Below are positions 27,600 through 41,632 of a stretch of 64,000 nt of DNA, piece after piece. Location: NCBI GenBank assembly GCA_013396915.1, contig VWZL01002834.1, positions 2,425,660 to 2,489,659 of the forward strand, in the 5' to 3' direction. Origin of the DNA: Stercorarius parasiticus. Lineage: Eukaryota > Chordata > Aves > Charadriiformes > Stercorariidae. Numbering within the stretch: the stretch's first letter is position 1; each line of letters opens with the position of its first letter. The notes under the pieces are model-generated. The model searched no databases, was not told the origin of the DNA, and saw nothing but the letters and a program-made list of their open reading frames with translations. A program made the translations under genes and the position numbers.

Positions 27600-27830
27600 A
27601 TGTGTCTTGCACAGAGAAAATACTGGAGAATGAAAAACTCTGCTCTCGCAGAGAAACACACAACTAGAGCCGCTGGCAAGAGAAGGGCACGCATTTTTAC
27701 AGCGATGACCATTAACCGCTGGAACAATGAGCTCAAGGACGTAACAGGTTCCCCAATCCAGGGCTCAAGACTGCATATTTTTTTCCTGAAGATATTGTCC
27801 GGTCTGACGAGTTTTAAACTTGTGGTCTGT
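27600..27830 (+). mobile_element. Decayed LINE 3' end (CR1/L3 type)
   Basis: The stretch ATTAACCGCTGGAACAATGA, the following GACGTAACAGGTTCCCCAAT, and CTCAAGACTGCATATTTTTTTCCTGAAGATAT match the pattern of the reverse-transcriptase ORF end of sauropsid LINEs. In translation this gives the INRWNN...DV.GSP pattern, comparable to the HWNRLPREVV-type end. The rest of the element is gone. Confidence 0.5.
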
Positions 27831-30800
27831 TATTTGCCCTCTGTGCTGAAGAGGTCCACAACAAATCCATACTTGCTTGGGAAAATTTTAAGGCATGAAA
27901 AACTGGGGAAAAAAAATGGAAAGCCCCTGAGAGTTAAACTGAGTTACTGGGCTTAGTATTAGAGTAACCAGGTCTCCTGTCGTCTCCTCTCTCTTTCCCC
28001 TCCACATACCGTTCAAACACAAACAAGAGAAGCACACACAGCCTTACTTATAAGGGACTGTTGCACCACCTCTTCCACCCGGCAGAATCTACCGCCTTCA
28101 TTTTCCATTGCCCCCAAAAGTATGAGTCAAAAGCCTTATCTTGGTGTTTCACACGCGGCCCTTTCACTATCGTTCTGAAAATTCGGAGGAACTGCGCCCT
28201 CCTCGAAATAGCAACGGCAGAAGCTGCCGGTCCCACAGCTGTGACACGGGGTGGAGGGTGGAAATGGTCCAGTGATTTAAACAGTCAGGCTCCGCTTTTG
28301 ACATTTATGCCCTCTTTGAAACCCTTAATGAAGTAACAACCCCGTTAATTCTTGCAGGGTATTTAGTAGACATAAAACCTGCATTATCTACTATTTACAA
28401 TTTACTACACACAAGCAGTATCTGGCTCCGTATAAAAATAACAAGCTCACTGTAACCCTCCGCTCCCTAACCATACTGCTGATTTCTTTGACACATGGAG
28501 AAGTGAGAATAATTACATTTTACTGAGTGCGTCTCATTACACTGATTTAAGTAAGATTTCCAAAGCTGCAAAAATATGCTTTTCGATTTCATTTGTTTCT
28601 AGCAATTCACTCTGAAGACGGTTAGTAAAACCTTCAGAAATCATCACCAATATGGACAAAAATTGTACCCTTCTCATGTGGACATTTGACAGAAGGATAA
28701 TAGGGTCTAGAAACACCACAGTCAGACGTTTCTTTTCTATTTAATGTTTCCTTCTGTGCCAAACATAATATAACAGACAAGTGTTAGAGAGACATGCAGG
28801 GGGGAGCCTGAACAGAGAGCTTTAAAAAGGGTCCTTAATAGAGAAGCTGTATGCTTAGTCTTCAACAACATTCAATGGCAATTTATTTGCAGCCATTTTC
28901 TCACGTAACCTTTCACACGGGAGCAGGTAAGATAGAGCACAAGACAATTTGTCAACTGCCAGATATGAACAAAAGAAACCATTTTTAATAGGCTTCAGTG
29001 GCCCCTTGTATTTGTTTTGCAACATGTTAATAACTTTTTTGGAATCCAATCAAAGACAAGAAGAGAAAAAGAAGTCAAGCTGGGAAACAAAAACCACAGT
29101 TGAAGAATTTTACAGATAAACTTGTGTTATCATCTGCAGTGTAATAACGCTTAAATCCAGGAGTGGCACAGAATTAGAATTAGCATGATGCCATTTCTTA
29201 TTAAAAAAATAAACTGCAATTGCAAAATTGCTAATGCCATATATTTTTTCCCCAAGGATTTGCTGTCCTTTACCTCATCCCAATGTAGTACATGCCTGTT
29301 CCGCAATACAACCTTACTCTGGATGCCCTCCTTCCTGGTGACAAGGGGGAACTCAACATGAGTATTATCACGAGGAAAGGCCAGCTGGGAGTTGCCAAAC
29401 TCCAGGCCACCGACCCAACTCCCCCATACCACGCTCCCCTAGGTACTCGGGGAGTTTCACCTCCTAACTGAACTTCTCATGTTGCACCAAATACACCCCA
29501 AATTGTTGCTCTAAAAACCAAACCAAATGTCGCTTCGATAGCTGTTACAGGTACATGAGTAAGTCTGTGGTTGCTCATTTAATCCAACTCTGCATCACAA
29601 CGAAGTAGACTCAAGCTGAAGAGGAGTACTAGGAAGAAGGCATAAAGGAAATGAGAGCTAAGGTACTCCCCTGTCTAGGATACGAGGACCAAAAACTGAG
29701 CAATATGCAGGACAAGATGAAGAAAACAACTGTGCTGAAGTTCAGCAATGCCAGAGCCTTCCTGTGTGACCATCATTAGGTCTTTCTGTGGCACAACCTC
29801 ATTTCTCTGGAAAAGGAATTAGTCGCAGGCATGTGAGAGCTTGTGAGCCAGTCGCTCCTGATCCCTTCCCCTTCCTGCAGGCACATGAGGAGGTGCAGAG
29901 AGCCTCCTCAAAATACTATCTACCGATACCTGTGCCAAAAAGGTTTCTGCATGGCTAAGGTTCAATCGTTGCACCAAATGCTCCTAAGAGCCCTCAGTTC
30001 CATTTTTAAGGGAAGCATCTTCTGGTACTGAAGAAAAGTCAGAGTGCCCAAACAGGGAGGCATCAAAATCCCAGCAACATATGCTGAAAAATATGATGTA
30101 GTGGTAAGCAATTTCATTAACATTATTAAAACGTAGAAAATTCCCTTGGAAAATTTCACACAGGCTTTCCCGTCTTGTTGCACATTACTCATGGCCTGAG
30201 AGACGCGTGAGGAGCAAATGGAGAGAAATAAAGCTTCTCTCCAGTCAATTTGGACTGAGTCCTAGTCTCACTGGTAGAAAGACCAGGCTTGTGGGCTTCA
30301 GTGAGAACAGGGATGGGTCCTTTGAACTAGATTATTATGGCATCCGTAAGAGAGGCACAAAAGTATACGGTGAGAGAAGATGCACCAGAGAACAAAAGGA
30401 GCTGCCGGTCAGATGACAACCCTCCTTGTTACAAAGATGAAAAGACTCCCAGACTTCATCAGACCTGCACAGTTTACTACCCTATCCCCAAAATTAGATT
30501 TTGCCTTCTAAGGACTTTGCAGAGGAGTCTTTTACCCGGTGAAGGGAAAGAATATAAGCATTTGCTCTTCAAGAAAGACGAATGGCCTTTTGAATAAGAA
30601 AGGGCTCCCTGCGATGGGAACCTACCAGTCCAGCCCCACGTTCCTGAGAACCAATCCAGGATTTCTCTTCCTCTTCTGCACAACCAGGAAACAATTCCTG
30701 GAGAAGAGGAGAAGCCGTGCTACCTGAATTATCTGAAAAGGCCTCAGGTGGAGGCAGGGTGAGAAAGGATTTCAGGACAAGTTATGCCTATGAGCTGAGG

Positions 30801-31065
30801 AGAACAAGCGAGTATCCTCCCACTCTTTTCTCTAGGCAGACTCTCTTTCCAAGTTTTCAGCGAGAGCGGCACTTTCCAGTGAATCTGCCCAGGAAGAGCC
30901 CAGCAGAGCACTGCCAATCTTCCAGAAAACACCAGGCGGCTTGTGCTCCGCTCCGGATGGGCTTCAGTCCGACACCCAGCAGAGAGGAAGGCTCCCAAGC
31001 AGAAAACAATCCTAACTCGCTATCTACGAGTCTGGAGCGTGCTCTAATAATAGATAGCACTGTCT

Positions 31066-31270
31066 ATTTCAAAGCACTTAATGGACGCTAATTAGTCCTC
31101 AGGGCATTCCTATGAGGCAGGTAGATAGATAAGCATTATTTCCCCTGTTTTACATATGAAATAACCTCGTCAGAAATGTTCCGACTTGCTTAAGGCCACC
31201 GAATGAGTCACCAAGCTCTGCTCTCAGCAGGTCCTGGCTCCCAGACCTGTGCTCAGACCTCTCAGCCATA
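31066..31270 (-). mobile_element. MIR-type SINE remnant
   Basis: The plus strand reads as a decayed reverse complement of MIR. AAAGCACTTAATGG is followed by CCTATGAGGCAGGTAG, TTTCCCCTGTTTTACA, a CTTGCTTAAGGCCACC tRNA-SINE core match, and a CTCCCAGACCTG-like 3' part. About 200 bases are retained. This is an ancient amniote SINE, inactive. Confidence 0.75.
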
Positions 31271-32279
31271 CCTCTTTCACAAGTGCAAAATCTTCATTTC
31301 AAACGAGAAGGGAGAGAGGAAAGAAGATCAAGGAGGGGTGATAACACTGGGAAAAAATACTCTCTGGGAAAGGAGCTTCCAGAAGAACGACAAAACAGAG
31401 CCTTATATCTACTGAAGGCTAGATACCAAATCTAGGACAAGGAGAGAGATGAAAAACATTCTAAGAGGTTTTGTTATATATTCTCTTCAGGCAGTCACAG
31501 CTATTTATTGTGATTTGTAACCACTGCTAACGTCACTTAAATAGTTTTAGACTCCTACTTTCTAGCATGGCCACGAGTGCTAAAAACGTGCGAGGGCAGC
31601 AGGCAGCAGTCCTGGATGCACAAAATATATATGCTTGGAACATACAGGTGAGTTACATGCCCACACCCACAAAGTCATGCTGAGGTGTTGATCCAGCTTT
31701 GTGACTTTAGATACCACGCTGCCCAGGTAGGTGGGAAATCATCAACGATGGATTTTACCTCTTTGGGAAAGAGCAGCAAACGGGTTCAGCCACTGTTCGC
31801 GAACAGCCAGAACTTGTGAGACACCAGATATTAAATGGCACGCGCTTCCTCGAACCAACAGTATTCTGCATCTCCTGCTACTACTCCTCTCGACTAGCAC
31901 AGAGTGAGCTGGGCGAATTATGCCCTGAGCTTTTAAGGCTCCAAATGTAACACGTTTTTCACATTCCTAACCTTGCCTCTCAGTGCCACCTTCCCCTTCA
32001 GCCTGCAGCCCCCCATGCCACAGACTCCCCGCGACCACGTCACGTCCCCGTGGCTCTTGGCGCATCCTCTCGGGTCAGGGCTGCCGGGGATCCCCAACAC
32101 ACACAAGATCCACGAGGAGACGAGTAAGTAACAGTACTGACAACACAAGTCCCACGTTTCTTATTCCAGACACCCTCGCCAGTGCATTTCTGGCTCTCAA
32201 TTACACAACTAAGTGAACCAGGGTCCTTGAAAAAGTGAATGCAGTATGCCGGTCCCCCAGAACATTTGCTAGTTGTTTG

Positions 32280-32900
32280 TGCTAAAAATAATGTTAATTT
32301 TTGCTTCTACAGGATTCAAGGCCTAATCTCCAGCAACTACAGGCAACGCAAAACATTACTTATTTTTCACACGGAAAAAATTATTTATGCAGTGCATTAT
32401 CAATCTCAAACGGTGATGTTTAAGCACAAGTTTGATGAACTATATGCAGCATAATGCAGCTGCTTTGCATTTTGATTCCTTTATTTATAGACCACGGCAA
32501 ATTAATAACTCAAAAATGTTGTTTCAGGCAAAGTAATGGACACACAATAAAACTATTCATTTCCTCAAAGGTCACTCTAGGAGAAGCATACATTGTTTAG
32601 AAGCCTACCAACAATGCTATTGTTCCAAAGAAAAGTGAAAATATATAATGAGCAGTTAGTGCCTGTATCTGCATTGGAGACTCTGGGCTAATTTAAAGTG
32701 CAATCTTAAGGCAATCAATCATACTCTAAAATTACTTCATTTTCCAAACTGTTTACACTTTTTAAGTTACAAATCCACTTTCTGCTATTTCAGCTCACGA
32801 TTTACAGCTACAGATTTAGCCCGGCCTTGGCTTGCTGCCAAACGCTAGTCATGAGGGAGCTAATGATCTGAACAGATCAGTGTTTTATAATGGAGAAAAG
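32280..32900. promoter_or_regulatory. Enhancer-like block in intron 3
   Basis: Long complex AT-rich sequence with CTTTGCATTTTGATTCC, AAATTAATAAC, and repeated ACAATA/CATTGTTT words of SOX type. It has no repeat character. It lies in the intron equivalent to the human leukaemia-risk intron. This is an inference from composition. Confidence 0.3.
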
Positions 32901-34609
32901 CGCATGTAAATTTCCAGCATGTCTGCAAGTAATCAAGGCATGCTGACTATAAATGAGGCGGCCTCACATTTATTTTAGGAGAAATATCTTAAAGCCCCAC
33001 TTTTTATCCGGGCCAACAACAAAAAAAAAATTACAAAAAAAATACTCCTTTTCAAAAGGTACTCCAAGATTATTCCAAAGGATTCTAAATGAAACTGCTA
33101 GGCAAACAATACGTTAAAGAACAGTACAATAGCTAATTTCCTTTAGTGTTTCTATCTCAACCAGATCATATCCTTATCATGGCAAGCTGGAACACTAAAC
33201 TCTCTAGTTCATGGAATCAAAACACAAGAGTGCTTCATATTACATTATAGAAAAATGAGCCATTCCCTACAAACAAGGTCAGATTTCTGGAATGCCAAAG
33301 GTCTACATTTCAACAGAGCTGGGAGGAGGGGAAGCTTTGCCCACTCTGCTCTCTAAAAAGCAGTGGGAAACTAGACCAGCAATTTAAATTTGTTTTAATA
33401 GCCAAAATGGTAGAAGGAGAGCAAGAAGTCTCTTGGGAGATGATACTTAAATTAAGTATGATCTTTATTGTTTCATTACAGTGGCATAGCCAAATAATGA
33501 CTTTGTGTTACTGTACAAATAATGCCGGATCCTCGTTTTCTAGCGGAAATAATTACTCTATTCTATCATATTCTGCTTACCATCAACCTACACCCCTCCT
33601 CCCCATGCAGGCACTGGGTTGTGGAAGGTTTGGGCCTGGACCAAAAAAAGTTTCAGAGTTTTTTCTTGTATTTAAAGGCCATAACAAGGAGGCATATTCT
33701 GACATAAAAGTGGCTTTAAGAATGGAGCTATAAATATTCTTGTGTCGTACTTCTTGAAATTCAATCCATCATGATGGATATTTCTGTTATAACATTATTA
33801 CATGCCTAAACTCAATTGTATAATTGGATAGGGCCAGAAACAATAAGCTGGCATTGCTTTGTTACAGCATACTACAGCTTTAAAATACCTGTAATCATAA
33901 ATCAACATACTTATTTGAAGTTCTGTCATGAAGCAGAACAGGAAAAGAAAAATTAAAATAAACTAGCTGGTAAAGAATCCCATTTTACTTTCTAGAGACT
34001 GGAAGTTTTTACTGGTTTTGAGTCTCACCACCACTACAACTGGGATAGTCTTTCTCCTTTCTATGTTGCCTTCAAAGGCACCTCCTCCAGAAAATTTTGC
34101 TTTCTTACAGCTTTCCAACACAACTGGCAGAGCTGCACTGAGGAATCCCACTATTCCATAGTAAGACGGATGCGACTGCATTGCAGCCGTTGGGACCAGG
34201 GTAACGGGGATCCAGGGCTGGAAGAGGCAAAGCGATGCGAGCCCCTTGCAGCCAGCCGAACGCCTGGTGGGCCATGGGTTCAGGGGCTGAGTTATCAGCC
34301 ATCACTGTCGGTCATGCTGGAAGTCCTGGACGGAGACAGCTGAAGCCCCTCCTGGCTGGGGAAGCAGTCAATTGAGCACTTTTTATCCCAGCTTGTGAAA
34401 TATTTTCCTACTTATCCGCACAAAATATTTTACCTACTCCCCCCAACCTTTCTGCACTTCTTACCTCACCACAGCCGCAATCAAAAGTAACCGACCCTTT
34501 CTTGCTCTTTTTCTACCCCCAGGACCTATAAGCGAGAGCTGGGGGGCAGCTTTGATGGACAGCCCCCGGATTTGGGGAGAGTTTGCTGCCTGTTGGTTTA
34601 TTTCTAATT

Positions 34610-34622
34610 ATTGCTAAGCAAC
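34610..34622. promoter_or_regulatory. RFX X-box-like site
   Basis: ATTGCTAAGCAAC has one perfect half site (AGCAAC) and one with a single mismatch, with a one-base spacer. It follows TTTCTAATTA in intron 3. Confidence 0.35.
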
Positions 34623-35169
34623 TTGCGCAGGGAGCTGGCCCTCTGGAGACCATCGCCCAGCTGAGGCAGAGGACCGAGCAGAGGTGAGCAGATGTGCTCT
34701 CCAGTGCCTCCCCCCAGTGTATGAAGCACCACAGAGTGCTTTGGGACGGGCCGTTTCATGTTCCTTTAAGAGGCAAAAGCACTGATGGTGGTCGAGGTGT
34801 TTCTTTCCTCACCTACAGTTCCGCAACAGTTCTCCAAACCTGATCTCCACCTACCTTCCAGCCGTGCAGAGCTTCATGCTCACTGGAGGCACTGGGCTAC
34901 CAGCATGGCTGAAGTTAATACTAAAACATGGATTCCTCCTACAGCTTCACTGAAAAAAAAACCATTGCATTCACCAGGACAGAGATCTCCAAGAATCTTC
35001 TCATTCTGTTTTTCTTGCTGCTATTACAGTCTTTTTTTTTAAACCTCTTTTACTCCCTACTTTTTCATTTGGTCTTTGTGGTCTCAAACAAAATATTTTA
35101 TTTCTTCTGATACTTTTGGCCAAGTGCTTTATGATTATCAGAGCAAAGCAACACATACAGTTGTGCATA

Positions 35170-35194
35170 AACACACAGACACACATATATATAC
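35170..35194. repeat. Short CA/TA dinucleotide repeat
   Basis: ACACACAGACACACATATATATAC shifts from CA to TA units. Confidence 0.75.
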
Positions 35195-38100
35195 TGGCAG
35201 TTTCATTATAGATAATTATAGGCATATTCATACACAATAAAAGATACAATTACTGTAACATGATTAAAAACCTTACTTTCTCAAATTCACAACTTTTACT
35301 CTCACACACTCTGACATCATGAATTGGAGAAGTAGCCGAAAATAGGTAAGACTTGAATTTCTCTGGTCAAAGAATAAGAGAAAGAAAATCCCCTTCTCTT
35401 TCAATATATCTAAATAAGCAAAAAAATGGGGAACAAACAGATTTAAGGTGGAAGAGGCAAGTCAACTCAAGCTCAGCAAAAACTTCTAAAAGATAAAACC
35501 AAGTATAAAATAACAGAGGAGATATAAATAGGTGATGTGAACAATTCTTGAGAACAAAAAAAGCATTTGATATCATCAGAGTTGGTGTCACAGGGTGGCT
35601 ATTAACCGGCATAAACATTCATTTTCAGTCCCACTGAGTCACCCAGAAAAGCTGGCTCTTGAATAATGAGGCTGATGGAGTCTGAGATCCAGTTCTACTT
35701 TTCTTTACTCCAACTTGGAACTGTTGCACAATTATGCTACAGAACGTCAGGGTACGATAAACAGAACTGAAAAAGGGAAAGAAAACAATTTTTTCCCCTA
35801 CAAGTCAGGTTCAGTGCTTTTGCCTATTAAAGTAACCAAATATGTTTCTCTCTGAAATCAAAGCCAACAGGCAGCATGCCAGGCACAGTTAACAGATAAA
35901 TCAATGTTCCCGAAGGGCGGGCTTTTTTGTTTTGGGGGGTTTCTGCCTGACAACAATCTTGCGGCAAGCAAACAGAACACCCACCGCACATCTTGTCAAT
36001 CTATTCACATGAAACGGGGAAGGAAGCGTAAATACTTTTGAAGATCTAGGCACTGTTTGGAAAAACTTCGTGTTCTAACCTCCCTGTCAAAGGTCATGGT
36101 TTTCATAACTACGAAGTCTGCAGCTATTGTAAAGCCCACTACGTATAACGTGTAATTGCAGTTAATTTATCACTAAGGTCATTGTATAGTAGATGGGAGT
36201 TTGTAAACAAGAATGAATCACAGGTTTCATTTTTGTGTCCCTTTCAAACTGGAAGACCTAACAGTTTCCTGTTCCAAAATACGAAGTAGTATTGCTTCTA
36301 TAAACCTACTCGGGTCTCCTTGCCAGCAGTTTCCATTTAATTAAACTGACAGCAAAACAGGGCCCTTGCTAATGTGATCCAGACCAGTTTGCCGTCAATG
36401 TAAATTCTCAGGCATGAAATTACATCTGAAACAGACACAATAATCCCTCTATATCTTAGTCATAAGTTTAATCTATACTAAAATAACATTTTCTTTGTCT
36501 ATACTGCAGTCCATTTTAGAATTCAGTGATCTTTTCTTCTTTTCCTAGATGAAGTTCAGGGAATTATTCAACTTCCATTCACCTTACAGTCAATTCAGAA
36601 TTTTCTTCTTGCCTGTAATTTATACATTCATTGCTGGTTTCTAGGTCACGGGTAGCAAAATGATCTCGCATATGAGAAACCAGATTCGGGACCTACTTCA
36701 AACTTTCACTTTCTGGAAACGAAATAGGCTGGTAGCGCTATAAAACTAGTTCACAGCTGCTTAAAGCAATCGAACTTGCCTAAACTAACAGCCTGATCTT
36801 TCACACCGATCCTTGGGTCGACTAGCTGTAAAGAAGAAAACCGACGAGATTTGTAGGTACCTTCAACAAAATGAAGGTGGGGCTGGGTGGTTGTTTAATG
36901 ACCCATAACATTTCACTCTAGTGTAGAAATTCTCATCAGTACGCAACCGATGCACAAATTCCTACAATGCCCAGGAAGAACAGAATATGCAAAAGAATAG
37001 TTACTTATTGCGCAGTAACTGCTGTGTTCATGATAAGCAACTCAATAAATTGCAGGGTGCATTTATGCCTGACGTAAGTGAGATGGGAATTTCTGAGAGA
37101 TGCATTTTGTTCCTGGCCCGGGGGCTGCCACCTCCTGCAGCAGCACCAGGACGAGCTTGGGGATGCTACAGCCCCCCTGCAATTCAAGCCTGTGATGTCA
37201 GAGGGCTTTGAAAAACAGGGAGGGACGGTATCCAGAGCATAAAATCCAGAAAGGTCATAATTAGTAGGGGAAGGGCAAATAACCGAACTTTTCTTACTCA
37301 AGCCAGTGTGTGCCACAGTGGGGTCCTCACTGTGACTGCCAAGCCACGCCTTTACACTCGACAGGATGAAGAAGCCATATCTCTTTCAGTTAAAAAGTGA
37401 TTGAAAAAGACGCTCTCCCAGACTCCCAACCTCGCAGCCAAGTCCAGGAACAACACTGGAGAAGCTGCTTTTCTTTGCTGCTCTGTGGATTCCTGATACT
37501 GGAAGAGTACATCACCCGAGCTCTGCTGCAGCAGGTCTCTAAGCTCAATGGGAATTAGACAACACTTAGCCAGCAACATCCAGTGATACATCAGGACATT
37601 CATTTTGAGACACTATGGCAGGATGGCCTGAACTTCAGAGTGCCTAGCAGTGACTGTCACCTCAACGTTTTGATCCTGGAAAGGAAAATCACGTCTACCG
37701 TGTGCAATCACATTTCTTGTGATGACAGCCACGTATGTCCAACTAAAAATACATGCTGCTTAAGAAATGTTACATATTTTTACGTAAGAAATTCACCACA
37801 TGCCCAGCGAGGTGTGACACTTTTAGACAAATGCACTCAAAATGTTCTCAGAGCCCGGACGATAAAATATTCAAACACTGTTGTCACACTCTTCCTTTTC
37901 AAATAAGAACTTTAATTGCATTGTTTTCCTAAAAAGTAGAAAATGAAGTACTTATTTAAGAAAACCCGCCATACACTAAGGAGGCTGACATTCTCGGGGA
38001 AAAAAAAGAAAATTTCATTTGTGCAGCAGAAGACAATGGTCAACCATTAGCACGATCGGAAATCATTACAGGTCCTTCTGGCAAGCGCTGTTCTGCTGCA

Positions 38101-41040
38101 CTGTTCACAAGGGTCTCTTGTTTTAGAAGCAACACTCAACAAGTGTTCTCCCAGTAAAAAGTATGTAAACCTTTTCTTGCTCTTATACTGACTTTGTCTA
38201 CAAGGTAGCGAGGGAAAAACTGTCTAACAGAGAATAGCAGCCTTTCCTCATCGCTGCCCGTGAAGAATCAGCTCCCTGTGCTTCCCCGAGCCCACAGAGA
38301 TGGCAAAGAGGTACTGCTTTGTGTAACACTGAACACGACTGGCCAAAGATGAGGGAACGAATGACTTTTCATATTAACTTATACGGATTTGCCAGTATGG
38401 CTGATCAGTTAAAAGTCTCTCAAACGAGGCAGAGAAACTCCCAATAGAGTTTCTGCTGCAGAGGGTGAAAAATGCTCCTATTCCATTTGTGCAAATATGC
38501 TGGGCTCATGTTATCAAACACATGAATTCCTGTCCACACTCTCTCCGCTTCTCCTGCGCTCTCTGCCATCAAAATAGCAGGGACAAAATTGGCCTCATTT
38601 CCTGTATATTTCATATAGACCTAAATGTTCTTAAGTATGTTTTCAGGAGATATATTTTAAGGCTGCTACGCTCACGTCTGATCTCCTACTCTATGCTTTT
38701 AAGATATTAAATAGGCTTTACCCAATAAATCATATGTTTTGTGCCTTGGAATCATGTGGTATCTGAAATCATCAAAGGCTAAATCCTGGCCTATTCACAT
38801 TCACTACATGCAACTTTGAGGGCCCAGGTCTAAAAAATAAAGTAAAGGCTGAGCAACAACCTTCCCTGCTGGGAAGGCTAACAGAAAAGCCCAAACCACA
38901 GACACCAAAAAATCCCAGCGTCAAGGTAGAGAAGCAGCTCTTACTGCTATCTCCAGCAATCCTCATCCCAGTTCCCATTCCAGCATTGTACCACCTCTCT
39001 CTCACCCCACCATGGAGGATCAGAGTTGGAGGTCATGGCAGAGTATGGCCTTGGCACTGGCCTTCTCGTGTGCCCCAGGCTCGTCTAAAGCCTACAGAAA
39101 ATGGCACTGACCGCCCAAAACTCGAGTGGGATGATTATCCTGGAGGCTCTTTTCCTGTTGAGGGATGTAATAGCTGGGTAGGAAAAACAAAACTCACTTT
39201 CTCTCGAAGTTTTCCACAAAGGCACACAGGACCCTATTTTCCTGCCACTCAACACTGCTGCAAGGTTTGTTCCTGAGCACCGCAGCAGCAAGACTAAGCC
39301 CACCGTACAACACTGAATAAGTACCACAAGAAATAGAAATGCTTCTTCAAGCTTTCCTTACCTGAGCTGGAAGGCTCCCCTAAGGGAGCTGACGGGGCTG
39401 AACACCTCTCCCGGGAGCAACCCTCCTGCCCTCATTCAAGCTGACCAGTCCACTCAAATACCAGGAGCCTCCCACACACAAAACTACAGGATCTAATCTT
39501 TGATGTTTTACAATAGCACAAAGACAACATAAAACACATTCAAGAAACATTGTGGAAAATGTGCCAGCATTTTAAGGAACGCTCCCTTTGGACATGAAGC
39601 CTTTTTTAGCCAAACCACTATGATTTTGTTTTAGTGACTCATACAAATGGATTCTGGATTAAGGTTTAAAAATGGGATATTTTCTCTTCTGCTTCTAGGT
39701 TGACCTCAAGACATGTGAATGAAAAAATAGCAGGAAGAATATTAGGCTGGACTTATATTCACCAACAGACACTAAATAGGGATCTACTAAATTTGTACAG
39801 CTTAGCTGAAGTTTCAAATATATAATTCTGAAAATGCAATTTCTCCTAAAGTCGGGCTGGGCAAGGATCATAAAACTATAAAAAGATACTTTGTCCCTAA
39901 AGACTGCAAGAAGCTAATCATTAGCCACTCGTTTATAGTGTTTACCTTTTTATTACATTATTCTGATATTTTTCCTTTACAGGGACCTAGTCCCTATTTC
40001 TACCATATGGGTAACAAAAAAGATCCACTGCCTCTAGGCAAAGTGTTTTTAAAGACAAAGACATTTGCTAGATTAAAAGCAAACATACAAACAAAGCGTA
40101 CATAAATTTGTGTTTGACTACTGTTGGGCATCTGGAATGGCACACATTTTCTTCGGAAAATTTTTCTTCCAGTTTTTTTATACAAATAACAGTAAAATAT
40201 GTACCCAGCAGCAAACTGAGAGGTCTAAATTTAAAACGCACTTTCAGACCACTTTTTCATTTTTTTTCTTTTTAACTTCTCTTTTCCAAAGCAAACGGGG
40301 AGGAGGGAGCTTGTACCGATGTTTTGAAGTACTGTAAGTTCTTTTGCCTTTTAACAGAAATATGTAAACAAGGTGTATGACTGTAGGGTAATGTTCTAGT
40401 CACAAAGCATTCAAGAGCAAGAGTGAAGCTATTTAAAGAATGGAGTATTCAATTCCTGAGGCCAGATGCTAGTATAAATATGAAACTATGTTCACACTGC
40501 AGATTAAATTATTTTTAGTTTCTGCATTTGAACTGCCACAATTATTTGGGTTGGGTTTTTTTTTTTTTACTGTACCACAGAACTTATAGGGCCACATTTT
40601 TATGTATCTGAACAGAGGATTAGAAACACAAGCGTGAAAGGACTTTTTCAGCTATTTTCTCTGTGCAACAAAACCAGAAGTATATAGTGACATACTGGAG
40701 CTGAAACATTTGATATTCTTGAAACAGATTTTTATAGTACCTTATCATTTAATTTTCATCCCACAAAGCCTTTAATCCGGAAATACTTAGTGTGAAAGAA
40801 AAGTGAAGACTGTGATTTTAAAATAATTAAAGAGAAAAAACATGCATTAAGACTGCATTACACACTGTCTACCCGGTTTGCCACAAGAGCTCACACAGAT
40901 ATTGCTAAAAATACCAAGTTAAAGTTAGGAGTAATTAACTAAAAATGAATAATCAACAATCCCATGACCTCCTCACAGCAAAAACATGCACGAATCCAAG
41001 AGAGAAAGACAATGAAATAAACCAGGGGTGATCGAAGCAA

Positions 41041-41090
41041 ATCCAGGCTCAGTGACTAGCTGTGTATCTCTGACACATGCTACAGCCTAA
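41041..41090 (+). mobile_element. Short MIR-like fragment
   Basis: CCAGGCTCAGTGACTAGCTGTGTATCTCTGA resembles the MIR core stretch around 'acttactagctgtgtgacc'. Only about 50 bases match, so chance similarity is possible. Confidence 0.35.
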
Positions 41091-41606
41091 AGTCACCTAC
41101 GAGGCTGACAAGGATCGCCCCCCTTGCTGATGACCACTTCACTGTTGGGTTTGGGGTTTTTTTGGTCCTGTAATTATCTTCTCTTTGCTTCATCGCCTGG
41201 CAAAGATGGAAGGTCCAGGATGTATCTCAAGGACACGATTCATCTGCTGATATCAGGGGGTTACTCTACCAAGACACAAAAGGTAAAACAAGAAGTGCAC
41301 GGAGGGACGTCAACCAAGCCATAGACCCTTCCCACTGCAAATACCACAAATGCCCTGGAAGGGCTGGATGTACAGCCAGGAGTGTAAATCTGCAAGCAGG
41401 ATGAGCAGAAAGACTGCAGCTTGGTCAGGGGAGAGACCTCCTGCAACACTAAGGAATGTGGAATTACTGAGCAGACTTGCTCTGCACTGCGCTGAACATG
41501 CATATTTTGCTGATGACTTAGAAGAAGGATGAGGCCAGTAAGACCGTACAGCTGGCTGGGGGAAGACGCTAGGAGAGGAAGGGGTCCTGCGGAGCCGGGG
41601 CTGTAA

Positions 41607-41632
41607 CCCATCTAATATTCCCATCTAATATT
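41607..41632. repeat. Perfect 13-base tandem duplication
   Basis: CCCATCTAATATT occurs twice in direct succession, which suggests a recent slippage duplication. Confidence 0.9.
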
